A stretch of 64,000 nucleotides of DNA from Paenibacillus mendelii. Lineage in GTDB: Bacteria > Bacillota > Bacilli > Paenibacillales > Paenibacillaceae. The notes below the pieces were generated by a model, which saw only the letters and a list, made by a program, of their open reading frames with translations, was not told where the DNA came from and did no database searches. The first letter of the stretch is position 1, and every line of letters begins with the position of its first letter. Location of the stretch: positions 434,001 through 498,000 of the forward strand of contig NZ_JANHOF010000003.1 of the NCBI RefSeq assembly GCF_024498075.1, given 5' to 3'. A program made the position numbers and the translations under genes. Positions 44,485-54,280 of this stretch are shown in pieces.

Positions 44485-46332
44485 TCAGATGACCCTTACC
44501 TCGGCAGCAAAGCCATGCTGCTGAAGCTTCTTATGGGATAGCTTCGAATCCCTCTTGTCAGACGAGTCTTGCAGGAAGGCTTCTGCACCCCAGTGCAGAT
44601 AAGTGTCCCAGTTGCCAAGCTTTATGGAGGTAACTCCACGAGGCTTTGGTTCATCGGCCCGCATGCTGCCGTACGAGTCGAACTGCTTCACGATGCTGTG
44701 GATGGCGATAGCCAGCTGTATAGCCGTCTCGTGCTGGGGAATGTCGGTTCGCGTGAATGCGCCCCGAAGCATGGTAAGCGGACCTGTAAGCATTCCTTTG
44801 AATAGGGTACTCGTTAATGCAGGGGGCGTATTGGTTTCGAGCGTATCTGTTGGTGCGATGCGCACGATGTCACCATAGATGATGGGCTGCTTCACGCAGG
44901 AGGCGCCTGTACGTTGCGTCCAACCATTGGCGGTGAACAGATAGCCGTCAAGCTGTCTTCCCAGCCATTCCAGCAGGCTGCCGCTGTCCAAAGCCTCCTG
45001 TCCATCCGCTGCCCGTGCCAGGCGCCCGAAATACTGGCCGGTCATTTCCTGTGCGTGCTGCTGCTCCTCGAAGAGACGGCTTGGAATAGATCCGATGCCA
45101 ATATGTTGAGATGCATCCTCAAGCCCGCTGGCTATCCGGTTGCGTGAAGGACTCTCGGCGAGTGCTTGCAAGGTTAACGCATTGTCGGACATGTCCAGGG
45201 CGATCGACCTTCTCCCTTCACGCAGTCCGCGGGAGAGGACCGCAAGCTCTGCCAGCTTTTCATCGGCGAATGCTAGTGACAGACGTACCAGATGGGGCAG
45301 CTTCGATTCATTCCTTAACGTAACGGGGACGTGGAGCAGACTGCATGAAGGCTGCAGAAGGAGCCGCTCAGCCGGAACCGTCCGGATCAGACCATCAAGC
45401 ACAGCCCAAGCTACAGACAGGTCAGTCCGCCAAATGTTGCTGCCGTCCACGATACCGACACCGAGCACTTTGTCCTGCGGAAAGCCAAGCTCCGCTATCG
45501 CCTTCCCATGCACGCCTTGGTCATGAACGAAATCGAGACCGATCCCGTCAACTGGCAGCTGGAATAACCGGGCAGGCTCAGAGGCAGCTCCAAAATAAGT
45601 CTGAAGCATCAGCTTGATCCCCCGTGTGCTGCTTCCAAGGGCGCCATATATGTCCTGCAACAGCTCGTAATCTACACGGTTCATATTCTGACTAAGGGCA
45701 GGCTCATCAATTTGAACCCATTCGATACCAGATGTGGACAGCTGGTCCAGCAGCTCTGCGTATACGGGAATAAACGAACGAAGAACGGATTCGAATTGAC
45801 CGCCAGGAAGGCCCTTGATCAGCTTGGTGAACGAATAAGGCCCGATCATGACAGGTCTAAGCGCTGCACGCAGAGGAGCAGGTGCTTCCTGGATATGTTC
45901 AAGCCAATGATTGCGGCACAACTGAGGCGTGAAGCCCTTCACCCATTCCGGAACGACATAATGGTAGTTCGTATCGAACCAAGAGGCTGTTTCGCATGCA
46001 GCCGAGTGCTCAGTCCCCTTCGCCATTGCATAATAAAGATGCAGGCTGTCAGCTCCGCGAAGGGAAGAATAACGCTCCGGTATAAGTCCGAAGGCGATCG
46101 AATGATCCAATACATGGTCATATAATGAAAAATCCCCAACCGGAATAATGCCTACGCCGGCCGCGGCCTGTTTGTTGATATGTTGAAGACGTAAGGCTCT
46201 CATTGTCCGATGAAGCTCCGACTGGCTGATGTGGCCGGCCCAGAATTGCTCCAGTACTTCTTTCCACTGACAATGCTCACCGATTCGTGGATAACCGAGG
46301 TTAGCGACCACGCCTTTGTTTCCGACGGACAT
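44485..46332 (-). CDS. Shortened MetE-like protein lacking the zinc site
   Basis: A 615-residue relative of cobalamin-independent methionine synthase (normally ~755). The N-terminal barrel is well kept: NLGYPRIGEHCQWK, IPVGDFSLYDHVLD, WFDTNYHYVVPEW, EWVQIDEPAL, GSNIWRTDL, SCSLLHVPV. The catalytic barrel is reduced: the TTTIGSFPQT linker is gone, GDIVRIAPT and KGMLTGPLTML remain, then GSMRADEPKPRG is a damaged form of the usual IDEPALREG. The chain ends before the HxC, Glu and Cys zinc ligands that bind homocysteine. It cannot be a normal methionine synthase. The frame has no stops, so recent decay or a new role are both possible. Confidence 0.8.
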   Translation of the reverse strand: MSVGNKGVVANLGYPRIGEHCQWKEVLEQFWAGHISQSELHRTMRALRLQHINKQAAAGVGIIPVGDFSLYDHVLDHSIAFGLIPERYSSLRGADSLHLYYAMAKGTEHSAACETASWFDTNYHYVVPEWVKGFTPQLCRNHWLEHIQEAPAPLRAALRPVMIGPYSFTKLIKGLPGGQFESVLRSFIPVYAELLDQLSTSGIEWVQIDEPALSQNMNRVDYELLQDIYGALGSSTRGIKLMLQTYFGAASEPARLFQLPVDGIGLDFVHDQGVHGKAIAELGFPQDKVLGVGIVDGSNIWRTDLSVAWAVLDGLIRTVPAERLLLQPSCSLLHVPVTLRNESKLPHLVRLSLAFADEKLAELAVLSRGLREGRRSIALDMSDNALTLQALAESPSRNRIASGLEDASQHIGIGSIPSRLFEEQQHAQEMTGQYFGRLARAADGQEALDSGSLLEWLGRQLDGYLFTANGWTQRTGASCVKQPIIYGDIVRIAPTDTLETNTPPALTSTLFKGMLTGPLTMLRGAFTRTDIPQHETAIQLAIAIHSIVKQFDSYGSMRADEPKPRGVTSIKLGNWDTYLHWGAEAFLQDSSDKRDSKLSHKKLQQHGFAAEVRVI

Positions 46333-46446
46333 AGTTACAATTCCCCCTATACGATTTCATACCATTGATTTGCTTCATGAAAAGGATATTTATAAATATA
46401 CATTAAAATGAATATAAATACAATGGACGATAGGGAAGGGAAACAA

Positions 46447-46490
46447 AAAAAGCGGGCGGACATTATTATTCATGTCCAAGCCCGCTTCGT
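46447..46490 (-). terminator. Terminator after the ribonucleotide reductase operon
   Basis: AGCGGGCGGACAT (46451-46463) pairs with ATGTCCAAGCCCGCT (46472-46486) with a two-base bulge. On the minus strand seven T follow. Confidence 0.9.
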
Positions 46491-46508
46491 TATAGGTTAG
46501 AGCCTACA

Positions 46509-47546
46509 TTACAGATCGCCCCAGTTAAGATTGGACGCTTTGCTGTAGTTCGTTACTTTCTGTTCGAAGAAATCAGTCTTCATGCCGTTCATGTTGCTGA
46601 AGCTCTCTACCCATTTCATCGGATGCTCGACAACCTCCGGATAGAGGATATCCAGGTTGAGCTTACGAAGCCGTTCATTCGATAAATATTTGATGTATTG
46701 ATCGATAATTTCGTTCGTAATGCCTGGAATTTGATTGTTCGTAATATATTGTCCCCATTCGATTTCATGCTCTACGGCGGTCTTCATCATCTGACGAAGC
46801 TCTTCGACCAGTACAGGGGTGAATAGCTCAGGGTTTTCCTTGCGGATTTCACGGAAGATGCCTTGAAATAGCGCAAGGTGAGTAAGCTCATCGCGTTGGA
46901 TATATTTAATTTCGGACACGGTTCCGAGCATTTTCCCTTGGCGTCCCAATGCGTAGAAGAAGCTGAAGCCGCTGTAGAAATAGATGCCCTCAAGAATGAA
47001 GTTCGCCATGATCGTCTTGATCAGGTTCTGTGAAGATGGATTGGCGATGAAGTTCTCATAGAGATCGGTGATGAACCGGTTTCGCTTCAGCAGGTTTTTG
47101 TCCTCGCGCCAGAGGTTATAGATTTGGTCGCGAACCTCGGCAGAGCAGACGCTATCGAGAATATAGGAATAGGACTGGCTGTGGACCGCTTCTTGGAACG
47201 TGTGAACCGTCAGGCAGAGGTTGACCTCCGGTGCTGTTATATACTCATTCACGTTCGGCAGGTTGGCCGTTTGCAGCGAATCGAGGAAGATAAGGAAGCT
47301 GAGAATTTTATCGTAACTGTTGCGCTCGGAGAGCGACAGGTTGCGGTAGTCTTTGGCATCCTGAGCCAGCGGTATTTCTTCAGGTATCCAGAAGTTGTTC
47401 ATCATGTTCCGGTACATCTTGGTCGACCAGTCGTATTTAACATTATTGAGTTCGATCAGGTTGGTAGTGTTGCCCCCGATCATGCGGCGTTTGCCCCAAT
47501 CGCGGTCGCCATCCTCATTGAACAATTTTTTCTTTTGAAGTTCCAT
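46509..47546 (-). CDS. nrdB: Class I ribonucleotide reductase beta subunit
   Basis: A 345-residue radical-generating subunit. Metal ligands align with E. coli NrdB: D89, E119, H122, E186, E220 and H223, and the radical Tyr is Y126 in HSQSY. It supplies the tyrosyl radical (diiron or dimanganese) for deoxynucleotide synthesis with the alpha subunit. It lies 70 bp after the alpha gene in the same transcript. Whether it is subclass Ia or Ib cannot be settled here: no nrdI or nrdH gene is adjacent, which leans away from Ib. Confidence 0.96.
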   Translation of the reverse strand: MELQKKKLFNEDGDRDWGKRRMIGGNTTNLIELNNVKYDWSTKMYRNMMNNFWIPEEIPLAQDAKDYRNLSLSERNSYDKILSFLIFLDSLQTANLPNVNEYITAPEVNLCLTVHTFQEAVHSQSYSYILDSVCSAEVRDQIYNLWREDKNLLKRNRFITDLYENFIANPSSQNLIKTIMANFILEGIYFYSGFSFFYALGRQGKMLGTVSEIKYIQRDELTHLALFQGIFREIRKENPELFTPVLVEELRQMMKTAVEHEIEWGQYITNNQIPGITNEIIDQYIKYLSNERLRKLNLDILYPEVVEHPMKWVESFSNMNGMKTDFFEQKVTNYSKASNLNWGDL

Positions 47547-47616
47547 TGTTGTTGCCTCCTTCGTTACTTGGTGAAGCGATGCCGCAGTTATGCCGAGACA
47601 AGAAGACTGCAGCTCA

Positions 47617-49842
47617 TTAAGAGCTGCAGCTTACACAATCTTCGACTTCCAAGCTCTTATTGCGGCAGTAGTACACCGTCTTCAAGCCGTTCTCCCATGC
47701 AGCCATGTAGAGGTCAAGAAACTCCTTGGCTGAGTATTCCGGCGTAATGTAAAGGTTAAAGGACTGCGCCTGATCGATATGACGCTGACGACGTCCGGCA
47801 GCCTTAATACTCCAGTTCTGATCAATATGATGAGCTTCCTTGTAATACCAGAAGGTCTCTTCGCTTAGGTTTGGAGCTGTCTGAGGAATGACCGCGTTCT
47901 TCTTCTCTTCGACGAAGAATTTACTGAAGATGGGGTCGATCCCTGCCGTGGAGCCGGCTATCAACGACGTCGAGGCCGTCGGTGCGATTGCAAACATCCA
48001 AGCGTTACGAACGCCATGCTCAGCAACGTCTTTCCTTAATTGTTGCCACATCTCGCTGTCATATCCACGACGGTCGAAGTACTCGCCTGTATGCCATTCG
48101 CTGCCTTCAAATACGCGATAGCTGCCTTTTTCCTTGGAGATCTCCATGGAGGCTTTCACTGCACAATAGTTGATCCACTCATAGAGCTCATCGGCCTTGT
48201 CCAGGTGATCCTCGGACTCCCACGATATTTGGTTAAGCGCCAGCCATTGATGGTAGCCGCTTGTTCCAAGGCCGACAGCGCGGTACTTCTGGTTCGTAAT
48301 TTCCGCTTGCGGAATCGGATAATGGTTCAGGTCGATGACATTGTCCATCATGCGCATTTGGCAGGCCACGACTTCTTGGATTTCTTCCTTCGTCCGGCTG
48401 CGTCCAAGATTCAGTGACGACAGATTGCAGACGACATAGTCGCCGCTCTTAATTTGCGTTGTAATGATTCCGTCCTCGTGTGTTGTGGACACGTATTCGG
48501 TCGGACTCATGTTTTGGCAAATTTCGGTGCAAAGGTTGGAGCAATATACAATGCCTTTATGCTTGTTCGGGTTCGCACGGTTAACCGTATCACGGTAGAA
48601 GACGAAAGGTGTGCCGGTCTCGAACGAGCTTGTCAGAATACGCTTCATGATATCGATCGCCGGAACTTCATCGCGGGACAGCGTCGGGTGGTTGATACAC
48701 TCCTCATAACGGCTTTCCCATTCCTCGCCCCATGAGTCTTCGATCGCCCAGCCCATCACCGTACGGACCTCGTGAGGATCGAATAAATACCATGAATCGC
48801 GCTCTTGAACTTTCTTCATGAACAGGTCCGGTATGCACACGCCTGGGAAAATATCATGTGCCTTCATCCGGTCATCGCCGTTATTGGTCTTCAGATTGAG
48901 GAAGTCAAGAACGTCCTTGTGCCAGATGTCGAGGTAGACGGCAACGGCACCCGAGCGTACACCCAGCTGGTCAACGGCAACCGCCGTGTTATTGTAGTTC
49001 TTGATCCAAGGTACAACGCCGCCTGCGACGCCCTTGTATCCGCGAATATTGGAACCGCGGCTGCGTACCTTACCGACATAGATACCCATTCCGCCGCCGA
49101 ATTTGGATACTTGGGCGAAGCTGGAATCAACATGATAGATGCCCCACAGATTGTCGGGTACAGTATCGATGAAGCAGCTCGACAGCTGATGGAACGGCTT
49201 GCGGGCATTGGCGAGCGTAGGGGTGGCAACCGTCATCTGCAGACGGCTCAGCACGTCGTAGAACTTGCGGGCCCATCCAAGCTTGTCGGATTCATTCATC
49301 GCCAGATGCATGGCAACGCCCATGAACAGCTCTTGCGGCAGTTCAAGCACTTCGCCGTTGAAGCCTTTTATGAGGTAACGGTCCGCTAATGTCTTCAGAC
49401 CGATATAATTAAACAGGTAGTCGCGCTCCGGAGCAATATAATTGCCTAGCTCACGGATTTCATCGCGGGTGTAATGCTCTAATATGTATTTGCCATAAAA
49501 GCCCTTCTCGGTCAAATACGTGATCAGGGAATAGAAATCGCCGTAGCCGAAGTAGCCGTATTTGCGGTTGATCGCGGATTCTTTATATAGATCGTATACA
49601 AGAAGCTTAGCGGCAACGTACTGCCAGTTTGGCTGCTCGATGCTTGTTTTCTCGACCGCCACTTGCGTGAGGGTGCGTTGGATTTCTTTGGTTGTAATGT
49701 TGTTGCGGAAGTATGGTAGAAGGGCTGTTTCCAACTCAAGGGGATCGCAGTCGGCATAACCGACGCATGAGAAATCGATAACCTTTTTCAGTTTCGAAAA
49801 TATGAGTTCTTCTTTCTGTCCGTTGCGCTTAATAATGTCCAC
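47617..49842 (-). CDS. nrdA: Class I ribonucleotide reductase alpha subunit
   Basis: A 741-residue catalytic subunit that reduces ribonucleoside diphosphates. Residues 1-90 form an ATP cone (IKRNGQKEELIFSKLKKVI), giving overall activity control. The active-site region has SSCFID and NLCTEI...CNLSSLNL; the C-terminus carries the Cys pair DCVSCSS that re-reduces the active site. The presence of an ATP cone fits subclass Ia-type NrdA. Two NrdR boxes lie upstream. The ATG has GGAGTGA 8 bases away. Confidence 0.97.
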   Translation of the reverse strand: MDIIKRNGQKEELIFSKLKKVIDFSCVGYADCDPLELETALLPYFRNNITTKEIQRTLTQVAVEKTSIEQPNWQYVAAKLLVYDLYKESAINRKYGYFGYGDFYSLITYLTEKGFYGKYILEHYTRDEIRELGNYIAPERDYLFNYIGLKTLADRYLIKGFNGEVLELPQELFMGVAMHLAMNESDKLGWARKFYDVLSRLQMTVATPTLANARKPFHQLSSCFIDTVPDNLWGIYHVDSSFAQVSKFGGGMGIYVGKVRSRGSNIRGYKGVAGGVVPWIKNYNNTAVAVDQLGVRSGAVAVYLDIWHKDVLDFLNLKTNNGDDRMKAHDIFPGVCIPDLFMKKVQERDSWYLFDPHEVRTVMGWAIEDSWGEEWESRYEECINHPTLSRDEVPAIDIMKRILTSSFETGTPFVFYRDTVNRANPNKHKGIVYCSNLCTEICQNMSPTEYVSTTHEDGIITTQIKSGDYVVCNLSSLNLGRSRTKEEIQEVVACQMRMMDNVIDLNHYPIPQAEITNQKYRAVGLGTSGYHQWLALNQISWESEDHLDKADELYEWINYCAVKASMEISKEKGSYRVFEGSEWHTGEYFDRRGYDSEMWQQLRKDVAEHGVRNAWMFAIAPTASTSLIAGSTAGIDPIFSKFFVEEKKNAVIPQTAPNLSEETFWYYKEAHHIDQNWSIKAAGRRQRHIDQAQSFNLYITPEYSAKEFLDLYMAAWENGLKTVYYCRNKSLEVEDCVSCSS

Positions 49843-49890
49843 GAGCGTGAATCACTCCTTGTCGAAGGGCGTCGGTTCCGAGCCCTAAAT

Positions 49891-49945
49891 ACACAATATG
49901 TTGATACCGTAAACCAAAGTTACACCAATATGTAGTGCAAGTCAA
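49891..49945 (-). promoter_or_regulatory. Two NrdR boxes and promoter of nrdAB
   Basis: ACACAATATGTTGATA (49891-49906) and CACCAATATGTAGTGC (49923-49938) both match the NrdR box; their AATATGT cores are 32 bp apart, three helical turns, as usual. A minus-strand -35 TTGACT (49945 to 49940) with TAACTT (49922 to 49917) puts the second box in the spacer. NrdR with ATP/dATP would repress nrdAB. Confidence 0.8.
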
Positions 49946-50247
49946 GTTATAACATTCGACAAAACCGATGCGGCTAAGAGGCGTAAATCCGGTGTGAAAA
50001 AGGAATGAAAACTTGCTGCGGCGGGTTTTTTTAACTAGATTACTATACTACTTTTGATAGATAAGGGACAGTGGGAAATAGTTGTCGATTCGAAAAAAAC
50101 TCAATTTCGCAACATTTGTAAAGTGACAGAAAGCGTTCAAGAAAATCGGAAATTTTCGATTGACCGTTGTGGTAAACTAGTGCTGAAGCAGGGTAACGGA
50201 AGGGACGTGTAGTTCGATTGACGACTTTATTCAAAAGAGGGATCACC

Positions 50248-51876
50248 GTGAAATCCGGTGCTTCTATGATCACTGTATTATTTTTGATGCTAACCACGCT
50301 ATTGGTCTCGCCGGGACTTGCCTTAGCACATGCGGAACTGGAGCGTGCCGTTCCTGAGCCGAACACGCGGATGAATGAGGGGCCCGCCGCAATCGAGCTT
50401 TACTTTAACGAACCGATTGAGTCCAAGGTTGGGGCGCTCGATGTGCTCGATAAGAATTCGAAGGCTGTCACCGGCGAAGCTCCAACCGCGGGCACTGACC
50501 GCAAATCGTTAAAGCTGCCTTTGCCAAAGCTGGGTGAAGGGGTCTACACGGTTTCTTACAGTATCGTATCGAGCGACGGTCATCCGATTAGCGGATCATA
50601 CGTGTTTGTCGTCGGCAATCCGCCAGAGGCGGTTGACGCCTCCTCGTTCGATCTCCATAAACAGCTCGGACATGAAGGGCATGGCGATGTTTCGTCATTC
50701 AGTTGGAAAACCATCATTCTCTATATCGTGCGGTTCCTCTATTACAGTGCGATCCTGCTTGCGGCAGGTGTGATGCTCTGGTCACTGCTGTATAAGGGCG
50801 GCGGCGATGCGATGAACCTTGTACGGCGGAAGTGGGAGCTGCAGATCATGCGGTTCCTGCTTGTAGCGGCTATCATCTATGTATTTATGCATGCATCGGA
50901 GATGATGCAGGGCTATCCGGCAAGTGAGTATATGAAGCTGTTTGGCGAGACAGCGGTCGGGCGGAGCTGGATCGCGCTCATTGCCTTGGCTGCCGCGGGA
51001 TTCCCTATCCTGAAGCTAGGACGGATAGCGCGGGTTGTATGGGCGGCTGTTCTGCTAGGAGTAGAAAGCTGGAGCGGACATGCCGTTGTCTTTGAACCGA
51101 AGGCTGTCTCTGTTCTATTCGACTGGCTCCACCTCGCCTCTGCGGCCGTGTGGATAGGCGGCTTGGTGCTGCTGCTCGCGTTATGGTTCGAAGACCGCAA
51201 GGAAGCGGGGAGGTTCGCGATTGTTTTCTCCAGGGCTGCTCTGGCCTCCATCGCACTCCTTATTCTGACAGGCGTCGCGATGACACTAATCTTCATGCCG
51301 TCGCTGAGGTATTTATTCTATACGAACTGGGGTATCATGCTGCTCGTGAAGACAGGAGCCGTCCTGCTAGTTCTGGTCGTCGGCGCCATGCTGCGGAGCC
51401 GTGTACGGCGCGGCGATCTGCCGAATTTCTCGATGCTGCGGCTGGATCTTGGGCTGATGGTCATCATTATAGCTATCGTAGGCATCTTTACGTACATCAG
51501 TCCGCTTCCGAGCAACACTCCGGTTGTCTATCATAAGATGGGCACAGATATGCATCTGACCCTGCGCATATCGCCGAACAAGCCCGGGATGGATAACAAG
51601 TTTACGGTTAAGATATGGCTTCCCGAGAAGACCGGGGCTCCGAAGGACGTCGTGCTTCGCTTGAATTCGCTGGACCGCAAGGAGCTTGGCGCGATCGACG
51701 TGCCGCTCCAGACATACGAGGACGATGAACTTACGAGCTTCGAAGGGTTTGTTAAATCTGCTTATCAAGCGGAAGGACCCTACATGCCATTCGCAGGCAA
51801 ATGGAGTGCGGAACTGCGCGTCATGGATCAGGATGACAATGAAAAAGTGGAGAAATACGAATTCCGCAACTATTAG
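50248..51876 (+). CDS. ycnJ: Copper transport protein, CopC-CopD fusion (YcnJ)
   Basis: A 542-residue protein from GTG 50248 (AGAGGGAT upstream; the frame is open from TTG 50218). A signal peptide ends at LALA so that the mature chain begins HAELERAVPEPN, the CopC copper site with its N-terminal His; a second His is in DGHPISGSY. The CopD part follows with about eight membrane segments, then a ~110-residue extracytoplasmic C-terminal domain. It imports or handles copper in B. subtilis, where it sits with ycnI and ycnK. Here a two-component pair follows instead of ycnK. Confidence 0.92.
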   Translation: MKSGASMITVLFLMLTTLLVSPGLALAHAELERAVPEPNTRMNEGPAAIELYFNEPIESKVGALDVLDKNSKAVTGEAPTAGTDRKSLKLPLPKLGEGVYTVSYSIVSSDGHPISGSYVFVVGNPPEAVDASSFDLHKQLGHEGHGDVSSFSWKTIILYIVRFLYYSAILLAAGVMLWSLLYKGGGDAMNLVRRKWELQIMRFLLVAAIIYVFMHASEMMQGYPASEYMKLFGETAVGRSWIALIALAAAGFPILKLGRIARVVWAAVLLGVESWSGHAVVFEPKAVSVLFDWLHLASAAVWIGGLVLLLALWFEDRKEAGRFAIVFSRAALASIALLILTGVAMTLIFMPSLRYLFYTNWGIMLLVKTGAVLLVLVVGAMLRSRVRRGDLPNFSMLRLDLGLMVIIIAIVGIFTYISPLPSNTPVVYHKMGTDMHLTLRISPNKPGMDNKFTVKIWLPEKTGAPKDVVLRLNSLDRKELGAIDVPLQTYEDDELTSFEGFVKSAYQAEGPYMPFAGKWSAELRVMDQDDNEKVEKYEFRNY

Positions 51877-51903
51877 AGACATTCATCCGGGGAGGGAAGG
51901 CCG

Positions 51904-52752
51904 GTGCCGTACAATCGGATCAAATGGCTCATTCTGTCGATTCCCACCATTACCATCGCATTGTGGGAATATGTAAGGCATGCGTTTCTGCTGCCCTATA
52001 TCTCCATGGACCTTGGGAATTTATTGGCGCCGATCATTGTCCTTCTGGTTACGGTTACGCTTGTCCGCATGCTGATGGGAATGCTTGAAAAGGTGCATAA
52101 GTCGCTCCAGCAGGAACGGGCCGTGAAGGCAGGCCTTATGGAACGGGAGCAGCTGGCTCGAGAGCTGCATGACGGTATCTCGCAATCGTTGTTTCTGCTG
52201 TCTGTCAAGCTCGACAGGCTGGAGCAGGAAACGGCGGGCGGGCAGGCAGCAGAGACCGTGACTCAATTAAGAAGCACGGTTCGGCATGTCTACGAGGATG
52301 TGCGGCAATCGATAGCCAGCCTACGCACCGAGCCCGCTGTGGCGGATGTGCAGTGGATACAGGCGGTGAAACAGATGGCGGACGACTTTGCGCGAATCGG
52401 GCTTCCGGTTCAAGTGGACTGGCGGCTGCCTGATGCGATGCTTACCAATAAGGAGAAGGTCGAGCTGCTCGCGATCATTCGGGAAGCCATGTTCAATGTG
52501 CAGAAGCATGCTAGAGCCAGCCGCATGAAGGTTCGTGCGGCAGCCGAAGACGGCGGATTCCGATGCTCGGTGGTGGATGATGGCATTGGCGCGAATCTAA
52601 CGGAGCTTGGAGCTAAGGGGCGTTACGGCGTCCGCATGATGAAGGACCGGGCGTCAGCTATGGGCTGGCGGCTGGATATCGCGCCGGCTTCCGGGGAAGA
52701 CGGGATGAACGGGCTGGCCGTTGAGGTGACGAAGGAGGGAAGCGGGAGATGA
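51904..52752 (+). CDS. Sensor histidine kinase (HisKA_3, NarX/DesK type)
   Basis: A 282-residue kinase with GTG start (GGGGAGGGAAGG upstream). Two membrane segments at about 8-24 and 40-60 are joined by a very short external loop, so it senses within the membrane. The HisKA_3 box has phospho-acceptor H89 in RELHDGISQ; the ATPase domain has NVQKHA (N box) and DDGIG (G1). It overlaps the regulator gene by 4 bp. Its location between ycnJ and ycnI suggests copper or envelope-stress sensing (inference). Confidence 0.92.
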   Translation: MPYNRIKWLILSIPTITIALWEYVRHAFLLPYISMDLGNLLAPIIVLLVTVTLVRMLMGMLEKVHKSLQQERAVKAGLMEREQLARELHDGISQSLFLLSVKLDRLEQETAGGQAAETVTQLRSTVRHVYEDVRQSIASLRTEPAVADVQWIQAVKQMADDFARIGLPVQVDWRLPDAMLTNKEKVELLAIIREAMFNVQKHARASRMKVRAAAEDGGFRCSVVDDGIGANLTELGAKGRYGVRMMKDRASAMGWRLDIAPASGEDGMNGLAVEVTKEGSGR

Positions 52753-53498
52753 GCATAGAGCAGCCGATACGTGTCTTGATCGCCGATGATCATCCGCACG
52801 GACGTGAAGGCATGCGTGAGATTCTGAGCCGGGATCCTTCTTTTCAAATCGTCGGGGAAGCGCTGCACGGCGAACAGGCCGTTACGCTTGCCGCCGAACT
52901 AGGGCCGGATCTAGTGCTGATGGATATCAACATGCCCGTCATGAACGGGATGGAGGCTACTCAGCTTATTAAGACGATCGATCCGCGGATCAAGATCGTT
53001 ATGGTCACCGTGTCGGACGATATCGTTGATTTGTTCGAGGCGGTCAAACGCGGGGCTCAGGGGTATCTGCTCAAAAACCTGTCCCCTTCCTCGTGGCTGG
53101 AATATTTGCGTGGGGTGGCGATGGACGAAGCTCCAATGTCCAAGGAGCTGGCGTTCCGTCTCCTGCAGGAGTTCAATGGCGGAGGAAGGATGAACGCCTC
53201 CAATTCGGACGCAGCCGCCAACATCCCCTCCCCGCCATCGCGTTCCGTTGAGCGAACGCGGGAAGCAGCCGGCGGGGGAACCGCCGGGCAGGGGACAACG
53301 CCGCTTACCCAGCGCGAGCATGATATATTGGAGCGGGTCGCACTCGGCGATTCCAACCGCCAGATTGCGGAGACGTTCGGCATATCCGAGCATACGGTGA
53401 AGAACCATCTGAAAAATATTTTGCAGAAGCTTCATCTCGACAACCGCGTGCAGCTGACGCGCTATGCGCTGGAGAAGGGACTGTTCGGGGGAAGATAA
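52749..53498 (+). CDS. NarL/LuxR-type response regulator
   Basis: A 249-residue regulator. The receiver has D59 (LVLMDINMP) as phosphorylation site, acidic pocket D13/D14 and a conserved K at KNLSP. A ~45-residue Ser/Pro/Gly-rich linker, longer than usual, leads to a LuxR-type helix-turn-helix (LTQREHDILERVALGDSNRQIAETFGISEHTVKNHLKNIL). It partners the upstream histidine kinase, and ycnJ and ycnI are the nearest candidate targets. Confidence 0.93.
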   Translation: MSIEQPIRVLIADDHPHGREGMREILSRDPSFQIVGEALHGEQAVTLAAELGPDLVLMDINMPVMNGMEATQLIKTIDPRIKIVMVTVSDDIVDLFEAVKRGAQGYLLKNLSPSSWLEYLRGVAMDEAPMSKELAFRLLQEFNGGGRMNASNSDAAANIPSPPSRSVERTREAAGGGTAGQGTTPLTQREHDILERVALGDSNRQIAETFGISEHTVKNHLKNILQKLHLDNRVQLTRYALEKGLFGGR

Positions 53499-53606
53499 AT
53501 CGGACACTTTTTATTCACAGTCATAGCCCTTTCGAGTCATGTCCTTGGGGGTGCATGGATTTATAATTAATTCTCGTAATCCGATGAACGAGGAGGGTTT
53601 ATTTCT

Positions 53607-54248
53607 GTGAAATCCATGAAGAGATTGTCCATGATCAGCATGGCGATGCTGTCGATGCTGCTGTTTGCAAGCGTGGCTAGCGCTCATGTGACGGTTATGC
53701 CGAAGCAAGCGGCTCAAGGCAGCTATGAAGTGTTTACCGTGCGCGTTCCAAGCGAGAAGGAAAGCGTAACGACCAAGAGCATCAAGGTAACGATAGCGGA
53801 AGGGGCTGCTGTGAGCCGCGTTGAGCCTAAGCCTGGCTGGAAGTACGAGCTGGAGAAAGGTGCCGACGAAGCGATTAAGTCGGTCACGTGGACGGCGGAG
53901 GGAGACGGGCTTGCCCAGACGGAATTCACCGAGTTCAGGATGTCCGGCAAAGTGGCCGACGACGCCAAGGATCTGGTCTGGAAGGCTTATCAGACCTACA
54001 GCGACAACGAGGTCGTGGAATGGATCGGTGCTGACGATAATGCGAAATACCCGGCATCCGTTACGACCATTACAGCTGGAACCGCCAATAGCGACGGTCA
54101 CGGCGCCCCGGCTGCGGAAGCTGGTTCGGAGACCGAAGCTGAGGCAGATGAGGAAAGCGGTTCTTCTGCCGTGCAGCTTGTGCTCTCGATTGCCGCACTT
54201 GTTGTAGCTGCTGCTGCACTGATCGCGGCGCTTACCCGCCGGAAATAG
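53607..54248 (+). CDS. ycnI: YcnI-family copper-binding protein (DUF1775)
   Basis: A 213-residue protein with GTG start (GAGGAGG upstream). The signal peptide ends at ASA so the mature N-terminus is HVTVMPKQAAQGSYEVFTVRVPSEKE, the YcnI Cu(II) site with an N-terminal His. The DUF1775 domain runs to about residue 150; a Glu/Ala-rich linker precedes a C-terminal membrane helix (187-208) and a short positive tail. It anchors a copper-binding domain outside the membrane and belongs functionally with YcnJ. Confidence 0.92.
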   Translation: MKSMKRLSMISMAMLSMLLFASVASAHVTVMPKQAAQGSYEVFTVRVPSEKESVTTKSIKVTIAEGAAVSRVEPKPGWKYELEKGADEAIKSVTWTAEGDGLAQTEFTEFRMSGKVADDAKDLVWKAYQTYSDNEVVEWIGADDNAKYPASVTTITAGTANSDGHGAPAAEAGSETEAEADEESGSSAVQLVLSIAALVVAAAALIAALTRRK

Positions 54249-54280
54249 GTTTGCGACAGGTAGTATCCAGCAGATATAGA

